A stretch of DNA of 64,000 bases from Mactromeris polynyma (GCA_032209605.1 JASFXZ010000015.1:2728001-2792000); one strand, 5' to 3'; positions 24,190-51,500 are shown, counted from the stretch's first letter. Made by a program: numbers and translations. Notes: a model not told the origin generated them from the sequence alone.

Positions 24190-24863
24190 TTACATCGACA
24201 TCCTTTCTACAAGCATTTGATCATCATATCCCTTGGTCGAGAACTGTTTTGCCTGGTATACAGTAATCTTAGAAATGTATCCATCCACAGTACATGATTC
24301 ACATCCATTACCACTAAACAAAGACACTATATCTATTTGGTCACCAGTATTTGGACTCGAACAAGATACGCTACTATATGGAGTGGAGCCGTAACTCGAA
24401 CCACTCTGTCCTGATTGAAATAAAAATAAAGCAAAATTACTCAACATATCAGAAGTTGCTCGGAAAGTCATCACTAGAACCTGGTACACAGTAATGTAAA
24501 ACTGATCTGTAACCTGAAGCACTCTGCACTGATTGGATAACAATACATACACTATGAACATAGAGAGTCCAAAACAAAAACGTCAAATAGGACAATATAA
24601 TATTATATCACCAGTCACATATATATATAATATCCTCTGCCGTCAAACACAGGAGACGATATAGAGCCATATGACGAGGATGATAAACCAGTTCCTTGCC
24701 CAATAATTGCAGCTCTCGTTTTGGACGAGAAAGAGTCTATAGATTCAGCTCCGTACATGTCTCTAGTTGAATTGTCTCCATACCTTTGTGCAGGATTAAC
24801 ACAACATTTCTGTAGAAAAGATGCATTACTGCGACAATAAGATTGCCGGTTCATAAACAACAA
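24190..24863 (-). CDS. weak candidate gene end: Ser/Gly/Tyr-rich protein, two possible exons
   Basis: The terminal exon 24190-24410 follows a good acceptor (tttatttcaatcag) and encodes QSGSSYGSTPYSS, then a Cys-containing tail NGCESCTVDG, ending VERMSM and stop. A second open stretch, about 24615-24828, encodes FLQKCCVNPAQRYGDN and then GTGLSSSSYGSISS, which echoes the SSYGS motif of the terminal exon. A donor at ACTG|gtttat inside it would join the two in frame. I do not recognise the family. The composition and Cys pairs would suit an extracellular protein. No upstream exon was found, so it may be a fragment. Confidence 0.3.
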
Positions 24864-26980
24864 ATATACCTAAATATGCTAGACATCGAACTTATATCCC
24901 ATCACCGCGAACCCGAATTATACTCCAGTATAGACGTAGAACTATACGACAGCATGCGAGACGGCAATTTATTCTCCAGAATGCTAAGCTCAGAATTATA
25001 CCCCAGACTGCTCGGCATTGCATTATACACAGGTCGTGTGGGCACCGAATAGTGCAGATGTCGGCTAAAAAGGAATAATACCCAAATAGCTGGAACAAAA
25101 TTGGCGTAACAACAATGTAATTTATCTGTTACGATATATGTACCAAATAAGCTAGACTCCGAAATATAGATATATCTGCTAAACACCATATTAGTACTCC
25201 ACTTAGCTATACACTTAATTAACCGCACTCTGTTAGGCACCTAAGATTACCACAGTCTGTTAAACACGTAATTAAACCAAGGCCTTGTAGACGTGGAATT
25301 ATACCCCATTCTGCTGGACTCCGAACTATACTCTGGTATATTAGTACTTAAATAGTCTGTTGGGCACCTAGTCTTACACATTTAATCTGAAACCGAATAA
25401 TACCTCAATTTGCTTGAGCAGAATTAGCGAGTAAACACCTTTTTAATAAAAAGTAACTGTAAATAGTAGAAGCAAAGAATGCCCATTTCATCATTGCAGG
25501 GCGAGTATACATGTTGATTGCTTTTTTGAGTTGTCAGCGTTGGTGGTGTCTAAATCCTTCAACAGTATTCATATAATTTATAAGATTCACAAATAAATAT
25601 AGTTATATTGGTCGACTACCATTAACTATTTTTTTAAATGTTCACACATGTATATCAAGAGGAATTCAAGAGATATAAGCTTAAATGCTTGCGTGAAAAT
25701 ACGCACCTTTATATGTGGGGACAGCAGTAACCCAACATCTGTGTAAATGCCTAGACTTGTATGGCACGGTTGATGTTTGCCTCACACACTGACTGGTACG
25801 TGGGATCAATATTTGTTTAGTCTTCAAGAAAATTAGAGGAATACAAATCCTGCGCATTGGAGCATTTCAATTAGTGTTCGTATGCCTCCCAGTATTTATT
25901 AAATCCATTCAAAATATATTTTTTCTATATAGAATATATAAATTAAATATGAGACAATGTTTTTATTAACAAGGTATTTACTAGCTAATTCTGCTCATCA
26001 TAAAATTTTAAAACTCCAGGTTTTTAACCGTCAGGCAATTTTACAGGTTTTGACTGTAAGTAATATGATAAAAAAAGATGTTTTCAATCGGTTTTGCATT
26101 GCAATGGTTCTTATTAAAGATGTTTTAGCCAGTGTAACAACAATACTTGATAAAGAAAATTCAAACATTTTATGTTCAGATGAGCTGGATATATCTTTAA
26201 TTAATTTCTTATGATTAGAATCTCAAAATGTAAAAGCTGTGATTTTGAACAAACCCCTAATTTTGCACTGTTCTCACGTTTAGACTACTTACCTTTTGTT
26301 GCATATGCAAACCAAAACAAGAATCGTTAAGTGCTTATGTACCTGGCATGACGCACAATGACCGTCTATAACACCAAGATCTGGCTACTTATGATGCTTC
26401 CAGGCCATGCTCGGGGTATGGTTCACTCTACTCTCCTTTAGCATCGGGAGCTTATTCCGATACCTTCATATTCACCCTCTGCGTTATAACTCCCGCACAA
26501 CTGATATTTTCTATATTTGGACAGGCGAGTCGACATGTGTTCAGAGCCATTCAGCGAGCCGCTTACAACGACTCGCTAATGTCCCAAATGTAGGACAGTC
26601 AACATGTGTGAATAAACTTTATGCGAGTGTGCATTGAATAGACAGCTTTCACTGTCATAGAAATGCCGCTGTGACTACGGAAATTGCTAGAAAAACTAAT
26701 AAATCGAACGTAAGTGACTATCGTTTCGTCGGCATGCCAAAATTATTCCGATGCCTGTAAATGTGTAGTGATTTAAGGTCATTTAAACAACTGTACGGGT
26801 GGAATCTGTGTATATATTTTGAAATGCGTCACATCGTTACTTGGCATCTTGTTAATTAGATTCGCCACGCTTTTTTTAAAACTTATCAGTACAAACCTCG
26901 ATGAATGAACGTACACTGCCTTCTGTAAGTGCTACACTTTTAATGACATTAACTAAAACCGATTAGCTAGATAGTCAAAC
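24864..26980. other. no gene recognised
   Basis: AT-rich sequence with several short open frames (24843-25052 plus, 24902-25240 minus, 25957-26214 plus, 26407-26637 plus) lacking domains. A block at 26077-26130 ('aatcggttttgcattgcaat') recurs in diverged form at 34339-34384, so at least part is dispersed repeat. Confidence 0.4.
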
Positions 26981-27074
26981 TATATACTGTCAATATTGTT
27001 TATGAACCAAATCCCGATTTCTACATAAAACGTGCAAAAACACAATGACAATTTTAAATATATTTTTATCATCT
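26981..27074 (+). repeat. 94-bp segment duplicated at 8701-8794
   Basis: Identical over 94 bp to 8701-8794. It lies about 1.5 kb downstream of the ABCC-like stop codon. No repeat structure is visible within it. Confidence 0.9.
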
Positions 27075-28565
27075 CTAAGTATAAATACAAAATGGTAAGA
27101 AAAATGGAGTTTAAATATCCGCCATTGAGCCATTTACTGGAAAAATATCAGAAATATTAATGAAGAAGTCGTGCAGGAAATGTCTTATACAAAGTACACA
27201 GCTAAACAAAGGCACCAATATAATTTGTGTGATAATAGTTTTTTTCGATATGAAAAACGTTCTGCAATGCACGATCATGTATTGTATGGCAAAATGAAAT
27301 AACCTTTGTTTTCAAGTGGAAAAGGTTCCATGCAAAATTACCATGTTAGAAACACTATTGATTAACGATGGTGAAACTTTGTCCGGTTCTTTAAGGTAAG
27401 TTTGGTAAACCAAACACTGATATCGAATGTACAACTGAAAGCACATTGGTCAATACTAAGTAACAAGTTGTAAAATGTATACATATGTACAAACTGAAGC
27501 TGATAGACAAGCGATTCAAATTTTCGCTGTTATGTATTTAAGATAATACTTTCTGTAAAGTATGGCACGTCAAATGTTTCAAAAGACAAAACAATAAATC
27601 TATAGTATATGATACTAGGTTATGCTCATAGATTCAGTATGTAATGATAGTTATATCTCATGTATATATAAACAACTATCGGACAACGTAAATTTGATAA
27701 CTGCACAAATACATCAATAAACTTTAAAATATATGTTATTTATATATGTGTTCATTTATTGTCCATACGTTATTGAATACACAATGTACTTCATATATCT
27801 TAAATTATTGCACAGACATGCACATTAATGAGCAGAATGTTATCATATATCGTATGTATTATAGAATTGAATGCTGATTAACATAAATAAACGACAAGAA
27901 TGGATAGAAAAGATAATAAAAGAAAAAACAATATCATTCACAGCCGACAATCACTCGTTCATTTTTATGTTACAATAATATAACATAAGCATTTTACATA
28001 TAATCAAATTTACATCAATCATATTGAAATTCGTTCGTTATACATGTACACAAAATCAATCATGCTACATAATTTCATACACACATTTAATAACAATACT
28101 ATATAATATCAAGAACATATGATGTTGAATAATATAAATAATTTTCAAACGAAACAAGTTAACAAGTTCAAATTTGTTACGTAAAACGCATTTTATTTTT
28201 CAAAGTAATCTCCGTTTAGTAATTTCCACATACATGTATAACAAAGCTATACAATAACGGAATGTCTTTTTCATGGATTCTTAATTATCCTGCATACAAA
28301 GACAAAGCACATTCAATGAATAAATCAAATAAACAACTGTTTTTTGTATTCGACATTCCATTTTTTGTCCTCCACAAAACCGCTTCAAGCACAGAGCAAG
28401 CGCGGTGAAGACGCTGTAACGTTCAGTTCCTGTCCGTTTCGAACTTATAGTCAACGATTTTTCTCATCTGCATGAAAGACGGCCGGTGATACTACTGGTA
28501 GTTATAAATTGACTACTTGCCGCAAGAAGAAACATAACAAACAGTTAACCCATCTATGTATGATG
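27075..28565 (-). other. 3' UTR and downstream flank of the ABCC-like gene
   Basis: Sequence beyond the stop of the minus-strand transporter gene. A minus-strand AATAAA-type signal is readable around 28190-28200, which would give a 3' UTR of about 400 bp. The rest is AT-rich with no coding signal. Confidence 0.35.
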
Positions 28566-43734
<15,169 letters not shown>

Positions 43735-43975
43735 CAGTTCCGCGTGAAAGCGTTTCGCGTTCGTTTCTAACGCGAGAACGTGTTAGCGTGAAAACGAGTA
43801 TGCGTGTATTTTCCACTACGCATGCGCAGCGTGTAAGAGAATTCACGACTGCGCATGCGCACCGTGAAAGCGTGAAAGCGTGAATTTCAAAAGCGCATGC
43901 GCACCGTGAAAGCGTGAAAGCGTGAATTTCAAAAGCGCATGCGCACCGTGTAAACGCGTACCGAGAAAGCTATTC
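43735..43975. promoter_or_regulatory. CpG-rich island with four NRF-1-type palindromes
   Basis: Cores of (g/c)gcatgcgc occur at 43819, 43851, 43893 and 43935. The last three are exactly 42 bp apart, in tandem copies of a unit that also holds 'accgtgaaagcgtgaaagcg'. GCGCATGCGC is the NRF-1 consensus and is typical of CpG-island promoters, often bidirectional. It lies about 130 bp upstream of the ATG at 44103. Tandem growth of an NRF-1-like unit is seen directly; promoter activity is inferred. Confidence 0.6.
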
Positions 43976-44102
43976 AAATTGTCAGGTTTTGTTTACATGG
44001 ATGCGTTTGATTCATCTAGTATACATTCTAGCTCTAATAGCGTTTGAACTATAAATATTAATTGGCGTATATTTAGTTATATTTCGATATTGATTCTTAA
44101 TT

Positions 44103-44715
44103 ATGTTGCCTGTTCCTTTACGAGCTCTGGTTGTTGATCTTGGATCAAATGGATATTCTTCCGTAGCAATTTCTGGGATTTTGAAAATTTATCATGCTTT
44201 CACCATTACTGCTCGTGGTGTGAGGAAAATTTTGTGTAGGGTTAAATCTAGAGTCGGAAGTGTTATGCAAGTGTCTAAACGTCGGCCTATTCGATCTACG
44301 AAATTGGACCCAGTTCACTTGGTGTATATTAATTTTTGCTTGACCAAAGACCTAAATACCTGGTATTTAGGTCTTTGGCTTGACTAAAGATGCTAATGTG
44401 ACAGCAGTTGATCTGCAGAAGAAAATTTACCAAAATGTTGGTGTGAATGTGTCAATCTCCACAATTAAAGCGAACAGGGCGAAATTAGGTTGGAGTTGTA
44501 AGCAGACAGGATGCTGCCAAATGATATCACAAAAAAACAAATCATTCCGGAAGAAATGGGCTATTCATATGTTGGCAGTCCGTGAGGATTTTAGAGATTT
44601 TATATTTACGGATGTAACTACGGTTGAAATACAAGACTTTCTTTTTATCAAAGACAGGCATCGCTCTCACACCTGCCGTGCAGAACTCCTAAGCCGAAAC
44701 ATTCATACAAGGTGA
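44103..44715 (+). pseudogene. Tc1/IS630-related transposase-like ORF, broken by a 40-bp insertion
   Basis: The first part (44103-44337) reads as an N-terminal HTH (ISGILKIYHAFTITARGVRK). The second part (44385-44715) reads NVTAVDLQKKIYQNVGVNVS, KLGWSCKQTGCC, and then FIFTDVTTVEIQ, matching the first DDE block of Tc1-like transposases. At 44338-44384 a 33-bp palindrome is flanked by direct repeats gcttgac, shifting the frame by one. Near the end another frame reads PKPKHSYK, the block before the VHVWGGIS motif, and is followed at once by a good donor gtgagt at 44712. No downstream DDE half was found. It could be a relic or the first exon of an exapted gene. Confidence 0.6.
44345..44377. repeat. 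perfect 33-bp palindrome flanked by 7-bp direct repeats
   Basis: Arms of 16 bp (caaagacctaaatacc and its complement) around a single T. Identical gcttgac copies flank it at 44338-44344 and 44378-44384. Removal of one repeat plus the palindrome (40 bp) restores a continuous frame through the Tc1-like ORF. The 7-bp duplication looks like a target-site or repair duplication. Confidence 0.93.
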
Positions 44716-44924
44716 GTACGAATCGTTGTTTTTCACATTGAATGGTTGAGAGAAAAACGAATACTTAGTCATGTATTGTGACGATGATTTATCTGGTTAT
44801 GTTCAAATACATGTTTACTGTCTCTAAGAACTGTATGTCGTTACTCTGCGTATATACTGACGTATTTTCATTTCATTATTTGCTGTAACGAATACAGGTC
44901 GTTTCGTACTCTTGCCGTTTCGTA

Positions 44925-46257
44925 CAGTGAGGTCGCCAATAAAGGAACACTAACAACTGTTTGTGTGCAAACCATATCAGAAAGACGTTCTAATGTTTCT
45001 ACGAATAACATGCAGACAGCTTATTTCTTGCTCTTTCCAGTGCAGTATTTGTTTTGTTTCAAATCCTGTGTAATATAATTGAGAAGTTGCTTCTATTGTG
45101 ATAGCTACCTTCCCCAATAGAGGTACACTTTCTCCATTAAAGGAACACGTGACCTGTGGTGATTTATAAATAGGGACCATATCAAAACACACTTTTGTTA
45201 CAATTGTTACCCAATAAAACTTTATTTTTTATGTTTTACATTTAAATACAGTATAAACAAAATAAATGTGGAACATTTTTTCGTGTTTACAGATGTCCAT
45301 GGATAGTTACAGAAGTTCAATCTGAACCCAAGAAAACACTTTTGGGCAGGACTGTCTTCGGGTCGATGTTTCTTCTTGGGACCCATCACCTGCAAATTAT
45401 AAGTCAATTGAGGAAAAATTAGTCAGATACCGCCAATCTATTATCATTAATTAGGTTTTAATTGGGTCTAGATTTAATTAACATTTGTCTAAAAAAAAAT
45501 TAATGCAGCTAGAACATATTAGGAAAATTTATGATAAATAAGTTTGGAAAAGTCAACAAAAATGTCTGCTTTTTATGCAATGCATGTACAGTACATGTAT
45601 ACTAACTATATAGAGTACAGACAGCTTGCTTTATAAGATTTATTATTTTCAACACAAATTAGTGTATCTTTTTCAAAATTGAGATTTAATTAAATATGTA
45701 GATCGACTTTCCCTTTTAGAACACAAAAATATTTGCTACTGCAGGTTTTCAACAAGAAACTTTTTTTGAAAAATGTCAATTTTGACAGTTTAAATAAAGT
45801 TTTAGATGATCCCCCCCAAGTGCTTGCTGCATGCACGAGTAAACCGCTATTGGCGACTCGACTATACATTAGTTTCCATGTCCGCATTTATGAAATATAA
45901 GTTTAGATGTAAAAATATGATTGTTCTATAATCTAGATAGATAGTACTTACAATCTACGTGCGCATTCAATGAGTATTTACTTCTGAAAGTTTAGGAAAA
46001 TGTCTGCAACGCTGAAATACGAGTTTTGAAAACGAGGCTATCAGGTAGACGTCATGTAGCATCTCCCAAGCGTCTTGTGATTTTGATGATTGTTTACTTT
46101 CGATTTTAACGGAGAACTTCGGTACTACAAGTCGGATAAACATTTTGTATGGTGGCACATTCAGATAAAAAATTTACTGGCTGGTTAAAAAAATACGAGG
46201 TAGTAATTAAATATTTGTTCCGCTATTGGGGAAATTCCGTTATTGGCGACCTCACTG
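44925..46257. mobile_element. 1.33-kb TIR element with CAGTGAGGTCGCCAATAA ends
   Basis: Both ends carry inverted copies of CAGTGAGGTCGCCAATAA, flanked by TA on each side (44923-44924, 46258-46259). CAGT ends with TA duplication fit the Tc1/mariner/pogo group. Short minus-strand frames inside (46158-45967 starting MPPYKMFIRL, and a stretch with MGPKKKHRPED near 45385) show no catalytic DDE motifs, so the element looks non-autonomous or decayed. It sits 210 bp downstream of the broken Tc1-like ORF. Confidence 0.8.
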
Positions 46258-48840
46258 TACTTGTCTTTAGTGTTGAACATTAAAAAAAGCATAAAAATAG
46301 TCGAATCGCCAATATGCCTTTCAATTCATGTCATTACTGCTCTAATTTCAAAATTATTAGCTAGTTCATGTGTACATAACGTACACTCAATCTACAAAAT
46401 GAGTGTGGTTGTCAGTGGATATATTAACCTTAACGCATGCATGTACTAGCCTTACTCATTCCACTTCTCCATGCAGCCGTTGTTACAGTTATACTCCAAC
46501 TTGATATTTTACAGTTATAACTTAATTATAATATGTATTACAATACACTGATATCATTTGGAACTTGTGTATTTGTTCACATCTGTGATTTAGTCAACAG
46601 CAAATGTGTCCTGGAATCTATGAGGATTTCCTTATGTTATTAACAAGCAGTCTACTAGCGGATCCAAGGGGGGCGCTACCGGTGCACGCCGCCTAAAATT
46701 CCCCAACCTTACATGTATGGCTGAGTACAATTATAAATACGAAATTATACAGAGATCTTTAATGATAAGATTCCTAAATAAGTGATTCTGCCTGATTTAT
46801 TGTAGTATTATAGTCTATCATAATGATGTTTAGTGACAGTCATTGCCGTTTTATAAGGCTTGAGCAAAACCAAAAAGTAATGCCCCTTAAGACCAAATCT
46901 TGGATCCGCCCCTACAGTCAGTGAGCTCAAATTCATGTGTTTTTACATACAATTACGAAAGTATTTTAGACATTTTTAAATTCAACACTGATTATTTGCC
47001 TGCTGCACAGTAAAAGCGAGTTAGCATCTAGCTAAAATAATAAAGTTAAAGCTAAGTATGTTTTTTTAAAACTTCATGACTATATTCAGAGGAGGAGACG
47101 GGTGTTACATTTTCGGAAATTCATAAACTTTTCATGTCTAAACCATCTAGGATAATCTCTTGGAACCACATATCACGAAAATAACACACAATACCAGCAG
47201 ATTTGATTTTGTCATTTTCCTGTATGCCAGTCTGATATTAATTAGGTTGTTTTTTTTCATTTATTTAGGAGTAGTTGTCTGTCATCAACTTCTGCACATG
47301 TTTTAGGAGACATAAGACACTCATCAGAACATAGATGTTGCACAGGGGTCATTTTATCAAGTTCTATATAACTTTAAGTAAATGTTGTTTTTATTTATTA
47401 TGAACAAAGTGTCATAACATAGTAAATTCGACAAAAAAATGAGTTAAGTCTTGATATTTTTGTATGAAATACATAGATACATGTATAACCAGTAATGTTT
47501 AACACATTTCATACTGTTTATAATTAACTTTACTTAAAATATTGGTACGTTTCAAAATTACCCATAGAAATAGAATTATCATGATCATTTTCTGTTAGTT
47601 TGACAAAGAAATGAGGTATAACACATGTTTATAATCACATTTGAAACTATGCCGAGGACCAAATATAGCATTTCAAAACATTTTTTTCTTTATTTGAAGT
47701 TAATAATCTTACAAAATGCTTTCGAAACTGCTTATGTAGCAATCTACTGATTAATAATTTCACAATCATTCTCGTGACCATTGAAATTTCTATAAGTCAT
47801 TGTAGTGCAGTCGGTATAAATGTAGTAGCAGACATGAATAAGTGCATGTATGGTATAGACATGGTATGTAATTGTGTTTGAGCCTCAAACGTGACCACTT
47901 TTTACAATATAATCATATTTTCATGTATTTTTGTTGTTTTACTATATAATGAACTTAAACCAGATCATTTATACACTTATTGTAAAGTTATCTATTAGCA
48001 GTTTTATTAAATGCTTTTTAAGGAGACAGAAAGTTTATTTTTTCATTAAGATTTCTGCATTATTTTTCTTAATACAATTCATTTAAAACCACCGTTCTCG
48101 CTCGAAACCTCTACATCAGACGTTATAAAATTTTAATAATTGTCATAGTTAGTTAAATATAACCAGTCTCACTAAGGGGGACTGGTAGAGGTACACTGTA
48201 GCGTAATAAACAGCCAGGTAGCGGTCAACAAATGTCAGACTATAAATCAAAACAACTAAAATCCTTTCGGCTTGATGATAATTTATTTTGTAGCCTTAAC
48301 AAGGAAATATTAAATAAGTCGAAGTAATAATATAATCTACTTAAATATCGAAACAAACTAAGTCTCAGTAGAAGCCAGATCAAAAATACGAAAATGCCGA
48401 ATTATATTTAAGTTGGTAATGTGCCCAAAAGGTAAACAAATAACCGTTCTCAATAGTGACCTTATTAAATGTATAAATATAATTTATACCTGATGATAAT
48501 AAGATAAACGTTGAATTAGAAATTATTTAAGATGCAGATTACTTAAGGAAAATGAGAGCGTAAGACAGACACGTCTCAACTACTCTGGAGACTGAGGCAA
48601 AGTCAAGAGTTGGTACTATGAACGCTGGTATGCACATTGTTATGGTATGCAAATTAGTACACTGTATGCAAATGAGAGTTTAGAGATTAACGTCTTAACC
48701 AACCCCATTAATAGCTACAATGTGTGTCTTAAACTGAATCCAACATGAATAGATATTAATTATATATGACTCGAGTAATTACAGACAAGTATGCTACGAT
48801 AAACATTAAAAGTATTTAATCTCACTTCGAATATAGATTG
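46258..48840. other. intergenic, one small TIR repeat
   Basis: No gene recognised. Apart from the element at 46649-46918 the sequence is AT-rich and unique in this window. Confidence 0.45.
46649..46918. repeat. 270-bp repeat with 'gcggatccaag' inverted ends
   Basis: Starts gtctactagcggatccaag and ends cttggatccgcccctacagt, so the ends pair imperfectly over about 19 bp. The interior is AT-rich with no ORF. Probably a non-autonomous DNA element of unknown family. Confidence 0.6.
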
Positions 48841-48947
48841 ACCGGAAGTGACAACGAACATGGCGGATAAATGTGAAATGCAGTTGACAGTACAAGATTT
48901 ATCAGAAATATTACAATACAGAAGTGTGCTAGCATGTAATTGTTACG
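48841..48947 (+). CDS. candidate promoter and first exon of an unrecognised gene
   Basis: An ETS-type site (accggaagtg, 48841-48850) is followed by ATG at 48860 in the context aacATGGCGGA, which also matches a YY1 site. This arrangement is typical of TATA-less housekeeping promoters. The open frame starts MADKCEMQLTVQDLSEILQY, continues to residue 29 and ends in phase 1 at a donor gtaaat (48948). I do not recognise the protein and could not find the next exon. The minus-strand frame over the same region is taken as a shadow. Confidence 0.45.
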
Positions 48948-49410
48948 GTAAATAACTAATTTATATAAATATTGAGTGATTACTGAAGTATTTCTGCATG
49001 ACATTGTAAAATATAGCGGAGATAGCTTTGACCCGGTGTTGATGTAAACAGACACGCTTAGTTGTTGGCATTTAAGTTTTAAGTGCGTTTGACGTATGAA
49101 GTTAGAAGTGCTTTTGATGTGTAAGTTACAGACTACTGTAGATTGCAAGGATAATTAAAATATATTTTCGGTAAATTATTTCCGTATCGTCATTCTAGTA
49201 TCGTTCTTCGATTTTTTGCCTCTACATACAATGACACAGACGGAAACCAGTACATTTGGCCTTCCCATGTTTGAGAGGAACCATAATATTCATGCTAATT
49301 CAGTCTTGACATCGGCATTATGATTGGAAAGAAAATGCCATTTACAGTTTATACGGCATATGTCCGTGAATGTGGTGACTTAGGTCACTTCCAATAGCTT
49401 TTCTGTTTGG
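48948..49410. other. no feature recognised
   Basis: Would be the start of intron 1 of the candidate gene at 48860. Only AT-rich sequence is seen. Confidence 0.35.
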
Positions 49411-49800
49411 CTAGCTCTGAAGTGATGCGGTAGAATATTATGTCCGCTTTAAATCATATAAGAGGACCCGGGTGCAATCCCTGGTGGGATATGTTGTTTT
49501 TATTGTGTGATTTATCATGATATGGTGTAGAGTCAGACGGCCGTCCGGTTAACTCAGTTGTTAGAGTGACATACTAGTATTTAGGGGTGGTGGGTTTGGA
49601 CCTCGCATCAGGCACACTTTCCCCTTGACTTACTTCAATGATGGCCGTGGTGTTTGACAGCCCACATGGTTTTAGCCACAAATACCAGAATGGGGAGGAG
49701 TGTAGTGGTGTGAGGTTAGACAGTCACATGGTTAGCTCAGTCGGTAGAGTGCCATACTGGTGTTTAGGGAGCCATGGGTTCGAGTCTCACATCGGACGCA
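49411..49800 (+). repeat. cluster of tRNA-like repeats
   Basis: Three B-box-like units: 49411-49491 (cccgggtgcaatccctgg), 49534-49617 (ggttaactcagttgttagag, then gggtttggacctc) and 49717-49800 (ggttagctcagtcggtagag, then gggttcgagtctc). The last two are clearly related, 183 bp apart, and share the trailing 'cacttt(t)ccccttga' text. Acceptor stems do not pair well, so they are read as tRNA-derived SINE heads. Confidence 0.55.
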
Positions 49801-51350
49801 CTTTTCCCCCTTGATTCCTACTTATTGCAGTCTGACTAGTACAAACTTAGATGTTGTCTTCAGACTGTGACTTGTCGCATTCATATAACAATAATGAAAC
49901 AATGCTGAAAACTTTCCAGGCATTTGAAGTTACATCCACCTAATTTCTGTGTGATTAAGTCAACAAAAGGATTTGGTTATACAGATAGAATTATCTTTCA
50001 AATCTACATAACACAATTAATTGCAGTTCTCTGAAAGCTATTTGGTAATTTAAAACCATCAAATTGATGTGCTACTGAAACTTATTGAAAATGAAAGCAG
50101 GAATTTGTGTGATGGCATTCAGTTTTTACCAAATTTATTAGATTAGTAACTTCCAAGGTATCATTTGAAATTCTGGGTATCATTAAACTTAAGTCTTTAT
50201 ATCGAGGGCTCAGCGCAAGACTATTCTATCTTGTTTTTTTTAGAAAGTGGTTATTTGACAGTTTTGTTGTTGAAATCTTAAAACACATAATCTGTCAAAT
50301 TATTATGATTATATTGTGAATAGTTTTTAAAAACTCAAATGTAAAAAAAATATATTCTATCTCGGACAACTATTTTCTTGGCTCAAAACTATTCTAAGTT
50401 TAATAGTTAGAATAGTTTTGCAAAACATTTTTTCATTTAATACTGGAATTTGATTAATGTTTTTTTCACATTCTAATGACATCATCAATTGATGTTGTGA
50501 TGTCATGAATCTTGTGACACTTGTGATTCTGTTGGTTTCTGCATTGTTAAAGTGTTGTATAGTCAAATTATTTCAAGAAGATATTTTTAATGTAAATTTT
50601 TAAATATAGTTGTACAATTAGTTAAATGTCACATTTTAATATAGATAACATGTTTTATCAATACATGTGTTCACTATTAGCTGTGAAGAATGAGTGAATA
50701 TGTTACCTCAACAACTGACTTTATTATATAACAGAAACCGTGGGAAGAGACATTACATATCTATCTTACACAATTATTATATTTTATTTGCGTTACATTG
50801 ATAAGTATGACCTCTGTTTAAATACTATTGGTAATAATGGGATAGTTTATATGTATAAGCAGCAGTATTATATCTTGTGTGATATATTGGTCCTTGAGAT
50901 AATTCTTATATAGAATGCTATGTTATTTTCTAATGTAAGTTTAAAAATTTGTAACCCACCCATAAAATTTTGGCAGGTTAATTTAACTCATGACTATGCA
51001 TTGCATGGAAAGCAATGTTAAAAATGATTGATCATTATACTGCTTTTAATTTGATATTACACTAATAAACATGATATTGGAATGTAAATTTGTAATAATT
51101 ATTTTAATATCATAATCCAAAATGGGGATACTGAAACTACATAGGCTACAGATCTAATAATGTATGTAAGGTATATTATGGACCAAGGGATCAAACATTG
51201 TGTATGACTTCATTTCAATGCTGTGTTTTATCAAGGTACTGGTGCTGCCATCTTTACCCTGGCAAATGGCATTGCATGTATATGATATATTGCAATAGTG
51301 ATGTGCAGTTTGTAGAGAAGTGTTGTAGAAAATGGGGTAACAGTGTTAGT
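49801..51350. other. no gene recognised
   Basis: AT-rich, no domain-bearing frame, no repeats noticed. The short minus frame 50357-50566 has no support. Confidence 0.4.
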
Positions 51351-51354
51351 GTGG

Positions 51355-51500
51355 TATAGGCAATGGTATGGTAGGTGGTGATAACGGGGTAACAGGAGTT
51401 TTTAGTGTGGTAGGTAATGGTATGGTAGGTGGTGGTAATGGGGTAACAGGAGTTAGTGTGGTATAGGTAATGGTATGGTAGGTGGAGGTAATGGGTAACA
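51355..51500. repeat. minisatellite, about 3 copies of a 50-54-bp unit
   Basis: Units of 'aatggtatggtaggtggtgg' followed by 'taatggggtaacaggagtt' and 'agtgtggta', differing by small indels. Purine-rich on the plus strand, no coding potential. Confidence 0.85.

Noticed and set aside
24622..24636. Short AT dinucleotide runs as microsatellites (also near 38578-38600)
   Set aside because: Too short and imperfect to be of note in such AT-rich DNA.
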